64,000 nucleotides of DNA from Geoalkalibacter halelectricus. Lineage in GTDB: Bacteria; Desulfobacterota; Desulfuromonadia; Desulfuromonadales; Geoalkalibacteraceae. Both the position numbers and the translations under genes were made by a program. The notes below the pieces were generated by a model that was not told the DNA's origin, did not search any database, and saw only the letters and a program-made list of their open reading frames with translations. The DNA is taken from contig NZ_CP092109.1 in NCBI RefSeq assembly GCF_025263685.1, positions 4,031,001 to 4,095,000 on the forward strand. Reading direction: 5' to 3'. Below, in pieces: positions 24,345-32,281 of this stretch. The stretch's first letter is position 1; the number at the start of each line of letters is the position of its first letter.

Positions 24345-24569
24345 ATGCAGGCATTGCGACTAATTCGACAGGCTGACCAGGATGGGAGGCTGAGTGTGCA
24401 ACTGCCTTCTTGTATGGAGATGGGGAGGTTGGTCGAATTGATCATTTTACCGATTGATGCGGATCGTTCTGCGGAAGGTGAAACTTGTGCCGTGCCGTTG
24501 GAGTATTATAGTGGCTTTGCCGCCAAGGTGCTAGGCGCACCCTCAGAGGACGCTTGGAATGACGTATAG
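24345..24569 (+). CDS. Probable orphan antitoxin
   Basis: 74 residues beginning ALRLIRQADQDGRLSVQLP and ending GAPSEDAWNDV. Short, acidic, with an N-terminal strand region of the kind seen in antitoxins of PIN-domain toxins. No toxin follows: 53 bases downstream a second antitoxin-like start appears instead. Family not recognised with certainty. Confidence 0.5.
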   Translation: MQALRLIRQADQDGRLSVQLPSCMEMGRLVELIILPIDADRSAEGETCAVPLEYYSGFAAKVLGAPSEDAWNDV

Positions 24570-24621
24570 CACTGCGTGCCCTGGTCTCATTCTTAGTGGA
24601 GCGAACTGTAAGGAGCCATTC

Positions 24622-24701
24622 ATGCCGAACACGCTTCGAGACGGAATAAAAAAACTTAGTATTCCCCAAAGAATTCTTCTGGTTGAGGACATTTGGGACG
24701 A
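24622..24701 (+). pseudogene. Addiction-module antitoxin (TIGR02574-like), N-terminal remnant
   Basis: AAGGAG site and ATG at 24622. Reads MPNTLRDGIKKLSIPQRILL then VEDIWDDRAG, the hallmark L(S)xxERIxLVExIWD of this antitoxin family. It is cut after 27 codons by an IS3 end at 24702. The partner RelE-type toxin is missing. Confidence 0.7.
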
Positions 24702-24808
24702 TAGAGCTGGTACCAAAATTTCGGACAGTGCATTAAGGTGGACAGCCACGCACTGACGAAAGAGAGGTTCCAATGAGCAAAACGAAACGCAAGCGCTATT
24801 CTGCCGAG
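24702..24808 (+). mobile_element. Solo left end of an IS3-family element
   Basis: TAGAGCTGGTACCAAAATTT start, an AAGAGAGG ribosome site and the first codons of orfA ([12 protein letters not shown]). Same fragment as 30328-30437 (inverse) and 35125-35234. No orfB and no right end. Confidence 0.85.
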
Positions 24809-24809
24809 T

Positions 24810-24918
24810 AGCCTGAGGGAGGCGGCGGCAAGAAGGCTCGGGCCGCTTGCCTCTGGAACAAACACACAACGGGAATTTTAATTGTCGCTGGCCGGGAAAA
24901 ATAGTTGACGTTGATCAC
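24810..24918. mobile_element. Solo left end (109 bp) of the IS21 element
   Basis: The reverse complement of 27598-27706. It abuts the IS3 fragment on one side and a terminator-like hairpin on the other. Confidence 0.85.
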
Positions 24919-24947
24919 CCCCGATTTGCCGTTCGGGGGCTTTTCCT
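24919..24947 (+). terminator. Terminator-like hairpin
   Basis: CCCCCGA then TCGGGGG with an 8-base loop, followed by CTTTTCC. It isolates the downstream RHH/RelE pair from upstream transcription. Confidence 0.6.
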
Positions 24948-25068
24948 ATAATGCGGCAATTTTCACTCATCCCCAAAAGTGCTATTTGAACCTTGACGCC
25001 AGTTAGTCCTGGTGTTTAAAATGTTAAACAAGTTAGCACTCAAGGAAAACCTATCCTGGGGGAAAGGG

Positions 25069-25281
25069 ATGATCGGACTAAGAGATAAAGAGATTGAGGC
25101 TAGATTGGAAAATCTGGCTCAGAAGACGGGCAGAAGCAAGTCGTTTTACGTGCGACAAGCCCTCCAAGAATTTTTGGAAGACCGGGAAGACTACCTGCTC
25201 GGCCTCGCGCGGTTGGAAGCCGGCGGCCGCCGCGTTAGCCTTGAAGAGGCGGAGAAAGAACTAAATGGTCTGGAGAGTTGA
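25069..25281 (+). CDS. Ribbon-helix-helix antitoxin
   Basis: 70 residues from the ATG at 25069 (GGGGGAAAGG site). MIGLRDKEIEARLENLAQKT then GRSKSFYVRQALQEFLED is a CopG/RelB-type ribbon-helix-helix fold (strand, two helices, with the N-cap GRSKS). Should bind the operon promoter as a dimer. The stop overlaps the toxin start region by about 17 bases. Confidence 0.85.
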   Translation: MIGLRDKEIEARLENLAQKTGRSKSFYVRQALQEFLEDREDYLLGLARLEAGGRRVSLEEAEKELNGLES

Positions 25282-25523
25282 AATAGGCCCTTGATGATTT
25301 GCGTCGGTTGGATCATGAGCCGCGCCGGCGTATTCTGAAATATTTTCGGGAGAGACTTGAGGGGGCCAATAACTCCAGGCAATTTGGTAAACCTCTGGTC
25401 GGTGACAAGGCTGGTTTTTGGCGGTACCGTATCGGGGATTACAGGGCCATTTGCCACTTGGAGGATCAGGTTCTTACGATCTTGGTGGTCGAGGTAGGGC
25501 ACAGGAAAAACATCTACGACTGA
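25265..25523 (+). pseudogene. RelE-family toxin with N-terminal frameshift
   Basis: The natural ATG at 25265 gives MVWRVEIG and then TGA. One frame over, the RelE body continues as LDDLRRLDHEPRRRILKYF, KPLVGDKAGFWRYRIGDYRA and VEVGHRKNIYD to 25523. A small deletion near 25288 has broken the frame, so only a shortened product from TTG at 25299 is possible. Otherwise all RelE elements are present. Confidence 0.7.
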
Positions 25524-25532
25524 AAAAATGCA

Positions 25533-25563
25533 TATGGCCACCCCGGGATGCCCGAGGTGGCCA
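25533..25563. terminator. Hairpin between convergent genes
   Basis: TGGCCACC / GGTGGCCA arms with a CCGGGATGCCCGA centre that can pair further. Lies just after the RelE stop and before the converging recombinase fragment; a probable bidirectional terminator. Confidence 0.6.
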
Positions 25564-25572
25564 ATGAATTCC

Positions 25573-25728
25573 TACGAGTCTTTTTGACCATTTTCCGCAT
25601 AAAGCCTATAGACGGATGACCGGGCGATGCCATAGTGCTCCGCAATTTCCGTTTTGCTGCACCCGGGAGCCTCGAAATCCCTGATCAGGGCACGGATTTC
25701 CCCTTTCGTCAATTTCAGTAGTATTCGT
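25573..25728 (-). pseudogene. Recombinase-type HTH, C-terminal remnant
   Basis: The minus strand reads LLKLTKGEIRALIRDFEAPG then CSKTEIAEHYGIARSSVYRL and YAENGQKDS, stop at 25573. SxxEIAxxxGIxRSSVYRL is the HTH_7-like DNA-binding tail of serine recombinases. No catalytic domain remains. Too short to be seen as an ATG-started gene. Confidence 0.55.
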
Positions 25729-25936
25729 GGAACTCACGGTTTTTCAGACGCAAAAAGCCCTCAATCCGTTGCTTGAGAGCTTTTTGCGTAATTCGCTATT
25801 TTTAGAACAGGCCCGGTATGCCTATTTCGCGAAACCTGATAAGGGAGAGCTTATCGAAATTATTGACAAGGAGCTTCCTGAAAATTGCTCCTTCCCATTC
25901 GTCCAGCAGTCAGTGGCTGAGTTTCGAGCTTGCTAA
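25727..25936 (+). CDS. Hypothetical 69-residue protein (weak)
   Basis: GTG-started frame with protein-like composition (FLRNSLFLEQARYAYFAKP) overlapping the 3' end of hicB on the opposite strand. No ribosome site and no family. May be a remnant. Confidence 0.2.
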   Translation: MELTVFQTQKALNPLLESFLRNSLFLEQARYAYFAKPDKGELIEIIDKELPENCSFPFVQQSVAEFRAC

Positions 25937-26242
25937 GCGGTTGAGGCTGACACCGGCTTCGGCCGCCTCGATGGCCAGTTGCCGATGAACCTCGGGTGGG
26001 ACGCGGACCATAAACTTGCCGCTGAAGCGTTTGGTGGCGATCGGTCCCGGGACCAGTTCGTGGTTGGCGTGCATATCCTCAACAACCTCGGCGACAAGTT
26101 TCCGAATCCCTTTCAGGGCCGCCTCGGGGGTCTGTGCCAGCCAACTCAAGCTGGGAAATTCGGCGCAGAGCCCGATGTGCTCTCCGTCTTCTTCCGACCA
26201 AGTGACCCGGTAGGTGTATTTGTCATCTTTCTGTTGAGCCAT
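25910..26242 (-). CDS. hicB: HicB-type antitoxin
   Basis: About 110 residues. The N-terminal HicB/DUF1902-like half has YTYRVTWSEEDGEHIGLCAEFPSLSWLA, followed by a C-terminal ribbon-helix-helix (GKFMVRVPPEVHRQLAIEAAE then GVSLNRLASSKLSH). Neutralises HicA and represses the operon. Overlaps hicA by 20 bases. Confidence 0.9.
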   Translation of the reverse strand: MAQQKDDKYTYRVTWSEEDGEHIGLCAEFPSLSWLAQTPEAALKGIRKLVAEVVEDMHANHELVPGPIATKRFSGKFMVRVPPEVHRQLAIEAAEAGVSLNRLASSKLSH

Positions 26243-26486
26243 CTTCAACCTCCAAACGCTCTATGGCCTTGATTACCTGTTTAACCTGATAGGCTTTTCC
26301 CTTTCCCTTGTCGTTCTGAATGTTTACCCTCGGATCGCCTGGCCACGGGGTCTTATAAACCCGGTGGCTGCTTTTGGATTGCCGAGGCTCTCCGAAAAAG
26401 TGGTCACACACTTTGCAGAGATCAGCAAACCGCACTCCAGCCGGGTTACGCCGCATGATATCCAGAATTTCATTCAGAGAAGGCAT
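26223..26486 (-). CDS. hicA: HicA-type toxin
   Basis: 87 residues from the ATG at 26486. NEILDIMRRNPAGVRFADLCKVCDHFFGEPRQSKSSHRVYKTP keeps the dsRBD-like HicA layout with the active-site His in SSHRVYKTPW, and ends GKAYQVKQVIKAIERL. Toxin-first order, with a promoter/operator directly upstream. Intact. Confidence 0.85.
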   Translation of the reverse strand: MPSLNEILDIMRRNPAGVRFADLCKVCDHFFGEPRQSKSSHRVYKTPWPGDPRVNIQNDKGKGKAYQVKQVIKAIERLEVEDGSTER

Positions 26487-26492
26487 GGTCAA

Positions 26493-26521
26493 ATGGTATC
26501 AATATTGATACTTAGTGTCAA
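26493..26521 (-). promoter_or_regulatory. hicAB promoter with palindromic operator
   Basis: On the minus strand: TTGACA (26521-26516), 17-base spacer, TACCAT (26498-26493). The spacer and -10 box contain the perfect palindrome GTATCAATATTGATAC (26496-26511). Its position suits autorepression by the HicB ribbon-helix-helix domain. Confidence 0.75.
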
Positions 26522-26862
26522 GGTGAATACTGGGTATGGTTGGGAAAACGCCCTTTTTTTTGGGGCTTGGGGAATGCCATCTCGTAGAAGAGGATTAATA
26601 ATGCGCCCAAGATTCCCACAGATGCCAGCAACCAAAGCAATCCAGCACAACTTCTGAGACAATTCCGTAACTACAGATGTTAGCAAGTACCTCTCTCCAA
26701 TACCTTTGGCCCCCTGTCTTCCTCCCCAATAAATTTTCGCATGTCAATCTTGTCCCGGTCGAAGTGCGTCATGAGTTGTCGCCGCAATGGTTTACTCTGA
26801 AATAATTCATGCGTGGAACTGGAAAGACGCCTTACGTTTTCGATAAATAACAGAGGCAAGCT

Positions 26863-27490
26863 ATGTGCGGATATTGTACAGAAAAGATAGTATTCAGCAT
26901 TCTTGAGCGGCAAAGGGCCAACTGCATTGGCCAGCTTGATCCAGTTTTTGAATGTGAATATTTTCTCCAGGAAGAGGAAAACGTTCCCGTTGCCTTGAAT
27001 GCCATTTCCGCCGAAATGGGCCAGCCAAAGATCTCCCCTAGTCCTGGTTCTTCGGCACTAACGTTTTTGTGTCGAGGCCTTGAATTGCTTCTTCAGCAAG
27101 GGTTTGATTCTCCATCCTACCAGAAACTTTTAGGGAACCATCTCTTCCGCGTAGCGCTTAAGGCGGTGTGTTCGCCGAAATCACGTAAGAAGTTTTGCCA
27201 ACTGTCTTCGGAAAAAGGATTCGGTTCCCTGAGCCTTCTCTATGAGCAGGCGACCTTCACTGATGGTGACATGGCGAAGCGACTTCAACTCAGTGCTGAT
27301 CGCAAAGCCGAAGCAGAATCCCTCCTTCAGCATTACATCAACTGGTGGCTGCTGGGCCATGGTTTGCAAAAAGACAAACAGCATGAATCTACAATCTCGA
27401 TATCCAGCCATCACACCTTCTATTCCCTCTTTCTCGCTGTCTGGTACAGTGTTGTTCTTCTTGGGCCAGAGCCGGAAGGTCAACAGTTTT
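26863..27490 (+). pseudogene. Unknown gene, 3'-truncated by an ISL3 end
   Basis: About 209 residues (opening MCGYCTEKIVFSILERQ) with several Cys and aromatic clusters and a hydrophobic stretch near the cut (FYSLFLAVWYSVVLLG). No recognised family. The last 36 codons of the frame are from the ISL3 end, so the natural C-terminus is lost. Medium GC content. A 77-codon antisense frame (26680-26913) overlaps its start but looks random. Confidence 0.45.
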
Positions 27491-27597
27491 GGCTCTTCGC
27501 TGTTTCAAGTGGGTTGAGGGAATTTGAGCTTGCCGGCAATGAGGTACGCCATGGCAATCAGGTTGTCGGGATTGCGATAGCCTCTTGCCTTGGCTTT
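27491..27597. mobile_element. Solo ISL3 right end (107 bp)
   Basis: Starts GGCTCTTCGCTG and ends in TTGGCTTT, the same fragment as 18775-18886 and 32807-32916. It directly abuts the IS21 left end. Confidence 0.9.
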
Positions 27598-27707
27598 TGA
27601 TCAACGTCAACTATTTTTCCCGGCCAGCGACAATTAAAATTCCCGTTGTGTGTTTGTTCCAGAGGCAAGCGGCCCGAGCCTTCTTGCCGCCGCCTCCCTC
27701 AGGCTTC

Positions 27708-27953
27708 CTACAGGTAATGCCGCTGAAGTTCCCTGGCCTTTTTCTGGCTGTACCCGATGTCCGCCCTGGACACATCGTAGACGTAGGTCGGGTGGTCAAA
27801 GCCTGACTTGATGATCAGTCCAGCGTTGCAGTCGGTGATCATGGTGACGCTGCCATGGCCGCGGCAGGGGAACCGCGTCGTATTCTCAGGGGTGAACTCC
27901 ACCTCAAGCGTCTCCAGGCGGCCTTTCCGAGGGTTATAGACTAAGCATTCCAT
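27708..27953 (-). CDS. Small passenger protein of IS21
   Basis: 81 residues ([20 protein letters not shown] ... [14 protein letters not shown]), overlapping the istB stop by 13 bases. A conserved Cys-His pattern is not obvious. Third genes of this type are unusual in IS21; it may be a regulatory helper or a passenger. Family not recognised. Confidence 0.55.
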   Translation of the reverse strand: MECLVYNPRKGRLETLEVEFTPENTTRFPCRGHGSVTMITDCNAGLIIKSGFDHPTYVYDVSRADIGYSQKKARELQRHYL

Positions 27954-28750
27954 GGTATGTCCTCTTGTGGGGAATTTTGGCCAGGCTCTGACTGGGACTG
28001 CGCCTTGTGCGATTCTTCCAGACGGTAGCTGGGGATGTTGAGTTCCAGGATGACGCTGTGGTGAACGAGCCGGTCGATGGCGGCCGCCGTGGTCATGGGG
28101 TCTTTAAAGATCTGCTCCCACTTCGAGAAGGGCAGATTGCTGGTGAGCATGATGCTGCCGCGCTCATAGCGGTCGGCCAGCAGGGTGAAGAGGACCTCCA
28201 TCTCCTCGCGACTTTGCTGCACATACCCGATGTCGTCGATGATCAGCGCCTCGTACTTTGCGTACTGCTTGAGGACGCGTGAGAGCCTCAGATCCCTCTT
28301 GGCGATGAGAAGCTCCTGCACCAGCAGGCTGCATGGCGTAAAGCGTACCGGCCGGCCCTGATGAACCAGTTCCTGTGCCAGCGCGCACAGCAGATGGGTC
28401 TTGCCGCTGCCGGGGTTGCCGAAGGCCAGTACGTTTTCTTTATGATCCAGGAACTTGCCCTTGAGGAGCTGGGTGAGCTGGGTATCGAGCTTGCGCGGCA
28501 GTCGCTTGCGGTTGAACGCCTTGAGGTTTTTCTCCAGCGGCAGCTTGGAGTCCTTGAGCAGACGCGCTGTTCTGGCGTTGCGGCGCTCTTCGCGCTCGCG
28601 CTCGGCCAGCTCCAGCAGGTAGCTCTCGTACTCCCAGTTGTCCCGGCGGGCAGCGATTGCGGTCTCCTGATAGCAGCGCCGGATGGTGGGCAGGCGCAGT
28701 TCGGTAAGGCGGCGGTGCAGGCGGAGAGCGTTCTCCTTCTCAGATTGCAT
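27941..28750 (-). CDS. istB: IS21 helper ATPase IstB
   Basis: 269 residues from the ATG at 28750. Walker A is FGNPGSGKTH, Walker B ALIIDDIGYVQQS, and sensor I SIMLTSNLPFSKW, the usual IstB order, with an N-terminal helical domain (LRLPTIRRCYQETAIAA). IstB binds target DNA and stimulates IstA. It overlaps the istA stop by 11 bases. Confidence 0.92.
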   Translation of the reverse strand: MQSEKENALRLHRRLTELRLPTIRRCYQETAIAARRDNWEYESYLLELAEREREERRNARTARLLKDSKLPLEKNLKAFNRKRLPRKLDTQLTQLLKGKFLDHKENVLAFGNPGSGKTHLLCALAQELVHQGRPVRFTPCSLLVQELLIAKRDLRLSRVLKQYAKYEALIIDDIGYVQQSREEMEVLFTLLADRYERGSIMLTSNLPFSKWEQIFKDPMTTAAAIDRLVHHSVILELNIPSYRLEESHKAQSQSEPGQNSPQEDIPWNA

Positions 28751-30245
28751 ACGCCATCGCCTCCATGGACAAGAGACGGTCGTAGCTCGCAAGATCGACC
28801 GCGGCGACGCCGATCTCGGCAACCGGCGAGGCAATCGGCTCGACATGGATCAGGTTCTCCACGGCCTGCGCCGTGATGGGTTGCCGTCCGCACAGCTCGC
28901 GCAGGGCCGCCGCGACCGCCGCTTCGCTCTCTTTCGCCGCCAGCGCCAGGATCTTCAAGTACTCGCGCGCCGCCACTTGCGGCGTGTGGCGCTCTTTGAG
29001 CTCATCATAGGCGAGCCGGAAGCAACTGCCGGGGAACATCTCCTCGCGGTAGCGGTAATTCTCGAAGGCGCCCGGCTTGCGCTGCAGCTGATCGATGACG
29101 TGGCGGTAGTTGATGAGATGGCGGCACTTACCACGCAGGCGGGGCAGCGTCTCCACGCGCTTCTGGGCGTAGTAAAGGTCGAGATGGTCGGCAAAAAGCG
29201 CGACGTGCAGGCTCTCGCCGATCAGGCGACTTTCGACGGAATAGGTGTTGTTGCTGACCCGGATGGTGCTGGCTCTGCTGACCGTGACCTCAAGACGGGT
29301 ACAGCTTTCCAGCCGTCTGTGCGGCAGGGGATGCAGCATGCGTTGCTCCTCCCACAAGCGCTCGCGGCGACCACGGTTGAGCCGGGCGAAGAGCTCGCGC
29401 AGAAAGCCCCGGTACTCCGCGATGCTCTCAAAGTCGAAGCTGCCGCGCAGAAGAAGGGCCTGCCGAACCGCCCTCTTCAAGCGGTGGTTGCTCTGCTCCA
29501 CGTCGCCATTCTCGTTGGGACTGCCGGCCTGCGTCTTGCGACCGCTCAGGCCGTAATGTCTGAGCAGGGCCTGGTAGCGTTGGGTGAACTCCTGCTGATG
29601 CAGGGCATTGTGCACCGCCGCCGTCAGCCGGTCGGTTTGGTGGGCCTGCGGCACGCCGCCGAGTTCCCACAGCGCCGCCTGCAGCCCCTCGCTGAGACTC
29701 TCGAAGCTCTCCGAGTAGCAGATGCTGCCGGTTTCCCAGTTGGAGTAGGTGAGCACGAAGTGATAGATGAGGTGGTCGAACGGCTGCTTGGCGATGGTGA
29801 TGCCGAGCTTGCCCATGTGGGTGAAATCAGACTGGGCCAACTCGCCGGGGCGGTGCAGTTGGGGGAAGAACGTTTCCTTGGCGGGGCCTTCCAGGGCACG
29901 CCAGCGCTTCACGCGACGCTGCAGGGTGCGCAGTTGGCCGTCGGAGAACGTGTCGGGAAAGCGGCGCTGAAGGTCCTCGAAGAGGGTCTTTGCCTCCAGC
30001 CCCGGGTTATCGGCAAGCTTCTCACGAACTTGCTCCCAATGGGTCTCAAAAGGGTCTGGCCTGGTTCGCCAGGTGTGTTCAACCTTGAGTTCGCTGGGCA
30101 GTTTGCCCGCCTTGACGTACTTGCGGGCGGTCTTTTCGTCCATGCCGGCTTTGGCTGCGGCAATGGCGCCTGTGGCTTGCGTTTTCATCAACTTGAATAA
30201 CCTCCTTACCTGTTGATCGGTGACCATCCGCCATCCTTTCTCCAA
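28740..30245 (-). CDS. istA: IS21 transposase IstA
   Basis: About 495-501 residues. The N-terminal HTH is AIAAAKAGMDEKTARKYV. The rve core has Asp in LAQSDFTHMGKLG, Asp in PQAHQTDRLTAAV and Glu in NENGDVEQSNHRL. The C-terminal domain has VSNNTYSVESRLIGE. Complete and probably functional. The start at 30227 (MVTDQQ) is as plausible as 30245. Confidence 0.92.
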   Translation of the reverse strand: MEKGWRMVTDQQVRRLFKLMKTQATGAIAAAKAGMDEKTARKYVKAGKLPSELKVEHTWRTRPDPFETHWEQVREKLADNPGLEAKTLFEDLQRRFPDTFSDGQLRTLQRRVKRWRALEGPAKETFFPQLHRPGELAQSDFTHMGKLGITIAKQPFDHLIYHFVLTYSNWETGSICYSESFESLSEGLQAALWELGGVPQAHQTDRLTAAVHNALHQQEFTQRYQALLRHYGLSGRKTQAGSPNENGDVEQSNHRLKRAVRQALLLRGSFDFESIAEYRGFLRELFARLNRGRRERLWEEQRMLHPLPHRRLESCTRLEVTVSRASTIRVSNNTYSVESRLIGESLHVALFADHLDLYYAQKRVETLPRLRGKCRHLINYRHVIDQLQRKPGAFENYRYREEMFPGSCFRLAYDELKERHTPQVAAREYLKILALAAKESEAAVAAALRELCGRQPITAQAVENLIHVEPIASPVAEIGVAAVDLASYDRLLSMEAMAYAI

Positions 30246-30327
30246 AGATGGACGGAACTTTATAACCCCTTAAAAATTCCGGGAATTATAATTGTCGCCG
30301 AACCGGAGGTTTAATTGTCGCTGATCA

Positions 30328-30437
30328 GAACTCGGCAGAATAGCGCTTGCGTTTCGTTTTGCTCATTGGAACCTCTCTTTCGTCAGTGCGTGGCTGTCCA
30401 CCTTAATGCACTGTCCGAAATTTTGGTACCAGCTCTA
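30328..30437 (-). mobile_element. Solo 110-bp left end of the IS3 element
   Basis: Inverse orientation of 35125-35234: orfA start codons, ribosome site and terminus ending GAGCTCTA-side at 30437. No other IS3 part. Confidence 0.85.
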
Positions 30438-30549
30438 TTTTGGGATCCCACTGATCCACACCAATGACGATTTAATTACAGGTTTTCACAACAAAAACTC
30501 TTGTGCATCTAATCTAGCGATTCGCAAGTGCGTGTGTGGAGGTTTTTGC

Positions 30550-30990
30550 ATGGATAGTTTTCAAGGGGAGTTCCACGCTGAGTTTGTCAATGGTGGCATT
30601 TGTTTGCCTATGAAGTTTGCTCGGGTTTTTAGACAATATCCTTCCGACAAACTCGCTTTGTTTAAAATTGAGGAGGATAACCAATGTCCTAAGATAAAGG
30701 GGCAGTTGGGTCTGGCCGAGTTAGGTACTGATAACGAGCTTGGTCCATACATGCAATTTTCTGAAAAGCCATTTGTAATCGAAAAACCATTATCTTCACC
30801 ATGGCGAATAATGCTCCCACCAGAATTTGTCGAGGCAATGGGGTTGCGTGATGGAGATACGCTTGTATTGGCAGGCATGTTTGAACATGTGGTGATTGCT
30901 ACACAAGAAATTTATCAACGTGTCACGGCGCATTCTCAGGAACTTCTTCTGCAATGCCTGAAAAACGATACCGATAAAGAGGAACAATGA
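30550..30990 (+). CDS. MraZ/AbrB-like protein
   Basis: 146 residues from the ATG at 30550 (GTGGAGG site). The first half carries FVNGGICLPMKFARVF; the second carries SSPWRIMLPPEFVEAMGLRDGDTLVLAGMFEHV, a MraZ/SpoVT-AbrB swapped-hairpin repeat. Two such repeats are the MraZ layout, but the gene is far from any cell-wall cluster, so it may be a divergent paralogue or an antitoxin-like regulator. First gene of a putative three-gene group. Confidence 0.6.
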   Translation: MDSFQGEFHAEFVNGGICLPMKFARVFRQYPSDKLALFKIEEDNQCPKIKGQLGLAELGTDNELGPYMQFSEKPFVIEKPLSSPWRIMLPPEFVEAMGLRDGDTLVLAGMFEHVVIATQEIYQRVTAHSQELLLQCLKNDTDKEEQ

Positions 30991-31047
30991 GGCCATTCGC
31001 AGCGCAAATTCATATTTGGCCATGAAAAAATGCACCATGCCTAACCA

Positions 31048-31062
31048 CGACAAAATTTGTCG
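31048..31062. promoter_or_regulatory. 15-bp palindrome upstream of the 31110 gene
   Basis: CGACAAAATTTGTCG, a perfect inverted repeat with one central base, 48 bases before the start codon. A possible operator for the upstream MraZ/AbrB-like protein. Inference. Confidence 0.5.
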
Positions 31063-31109
31063 CGAGCCCATGCGATGATTGATTCAACACCAACACAGGA
31101 GGAATCATC

Positions 31110-31469
31110 ATGGCACGAGTGGCGACTGAAACAGCAGAGATTCTTGCAGCTCTTTTTAACGAAAATTTTCGCGGTGGCGAGAGTGAACGCTATCGCATCG
31201 GCTGGGCTGAGTTACGCAGCATTGCCGGAGTGAAGCGACTGACTTGCGATTACCTCAACCAGATCAATGAGACACTCCAGGAAACAGGCTATCTCCTCGT
31301 CACCTGCGATAATTATTTCGTGGTCGCCGGAGAAAATGATTTTTCCGATGACCGGCGTGTTCCTCAGCGGTTGGTGGAGAAATACCTCTACGATGAGGAT
31401 GAAGATTCGGAAGATATTGACGATTTTGAGGCGGAGGATGAAGACGACGAAGAGGATGATCTGCTCTGA
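31110..31469 (+). CDS. Unknown protein with acidic C-terminal tail
   Basis: 119 residues after an AGGAGG site. The N-terminal 85 residues look folded (ILAALFNENFRGGESERYRIG ... GYLLVTCDNYFVVAG); the last 30 are almost all Asp/Glu (DEDEDSEDIDDFEAEDEDDE). Such tails often mimic nucleic acid or bind basic proteins. No family is recognised. Probably co-ordinated with the 31562 gene, separated by a hairpin. Confidence 0.6.
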   Translation: MARVATETAEILAALFNENFRGGESERYRIGWAELRSIAGVKRLTCDYLNQINETLQETGYLLVTCDNYFVVAGENDFSDDRRVPQRLVEKYLYDEDEDSEDIDDFEAEDEDDEEDDLL

Positions 31470-31496
31470 ATGTGATAAGTGATGGCGATTCATGAA

Positions 31497-31544
31497 AAGA
31501 TCCACCTCCGGTCAGTCCAAAGCGGAAGCCCGGAGGTGGATCTT
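31497..31544. terminator. 15-bp perfect hairpin between two genes
   Basis: AAGATCCACCTCCGG (31497-31511) and its inverse CCGGAGGTGGATCTT (31530-31544) with an 18-base loop. No long T-tract follows, and the right arm lies close to the ribosome site AGGAGG of the next gene. Could be an attenuator or a translation-control element rather than a plain terminator. Confidence 0.6.
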
Positions 31545-31561
31545 AGTGAAAGGAGGCCCTG

Positions 31562-32128
31562 ATGGTTTTGGCAGAGCAAGTCGCTGCTCAGACAACCCCC
31601 CGCATCATGACGGTGTGCATCGGTTCATTTGGCAGAATGGTTGGTAGGCAGATCAAGCGCACCGTGAAGAATGCCCCCTGCATTGTTCCTGATCTATACG
31701 GCGACCTCCAACTGGATTCGCCAGAAATAAAAAGCCGAATTGTCCGCTCGGACGTTATTTTCCTAGTGCTGGATGTTCGGGATTCGCTATCTCTTACTTC
31801 CGCCAAGCGCCTAATTGAAGAGGTAATCCCAGGGGAAACACTGAAAGCGATCCTGACTTGGGATTTAGCCGAAGACCAAGCGGAAGAACCTCATGCCCGC
31901 TTACTTAAAGATTATGCCTTGCCTTGCGCCTGCCTCGTTGCTTCTCCTCTCAGTCTCGGTCCTTCGCACGAAGATCTGTTGGACAAGTTCGGGATCGAGA
32001 TGATCGCCACGTGGCTGATCTGCCAATTTGTGGAGAAGGTTCTCCGGCGAATAAACAACAGTAAAAATTTGGACATCGAGTTTGAAAATCTCAAGTTCTC
32101 GCTGTGCCAAGGAGGCTTTGTCTCATGA
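31562..32128 (+). CDS. Unknown protein, possibly nucleotide-binding
   Basis: 188 residues. Begins with a strand-loop-helix TVCIGSFGRMVGRQIKRTV resembling a Rossmann or P-loop-like turn, then SDVIFLVLDVRDSLSLTSAK and LKAILTWDLAED, alternating strands and helices. The pattern recalls tubulin/FtsZ- or TrkA-like nucleotide folds, but no diagnostic motif is complete. Strong ribosome site. A further tiny frame follows with its own AAGGAGG. Confidence 0.5.
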   Translation: MVLAEQVAAQTTPRIMTVCIGSFGRMVGRQIKRTVKNAPCIVPDLYGDLQLDSPEIKSRIVRSDVIFLVLDVRDSLSLTSAKRLIEEVIPGETLKAILTWDLAEDQAEEPHARLLKDYALPCACLVASPLSLGPSHEDLLDKFGIEMIATWLICQFVEKVLRRINNSKNLDIEFENLKFSLCQGGFVS

Positions 32129-32160
32129 ATGATGTGTCAAAAAGGCGTAAGTTCCACTAA
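32125..32160 (+). pseudogene. Start of a fourth gene, cut after 11 codons
   Basis: ATG at 32125 overlapping the previous stop, with AAGGAGG 11 bases before. The frame MNDVSKRRKFH ends at TAA (32158-32160). Good initiation signals but no body; probably the 5' stub of a lost downstream gene. Confidence 0.35.
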
Positions 32161-32281
32161 AGTTGCGTGTTAGTACTCATAACTTTTTAAGTACATGTTC
32201 AGTCGCATTGGCAGCGCCGCGTAGAACCACAGGCTGTGCCAAGTGGAGTTGTGCTCTTGATTAACACTCATCTACCCTATT

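Larger units (their letters stand above)
27598..30327 (-). mobile_element. IS21-family element (complete)
   Basis: About 2.73 kb with istA, istB and a small third gene on the minus strand. The left end carries CCAGCGACAATTAAAATTCC and the right end AATTATAATTGTCGCC plus TTTAATTGTCGCTGATCA: repeated (A)ATTGTCGC boxes in inverse orientation, typical of IS21 multiple end repeats. Flanks are solo ISL3 and IS3 ends. Confidence 0.85.

Noticed and set aside
26680-26913. 77-codon minus-strand frame
   Set aside because: Overlaps the start of a longer plus-strand gene, no ribosome site or domain.
28683-30200. 505-codon plus-strand frame
   Set aside because: Antisense shadow of istA with its catalytic motifs on the minus strand.
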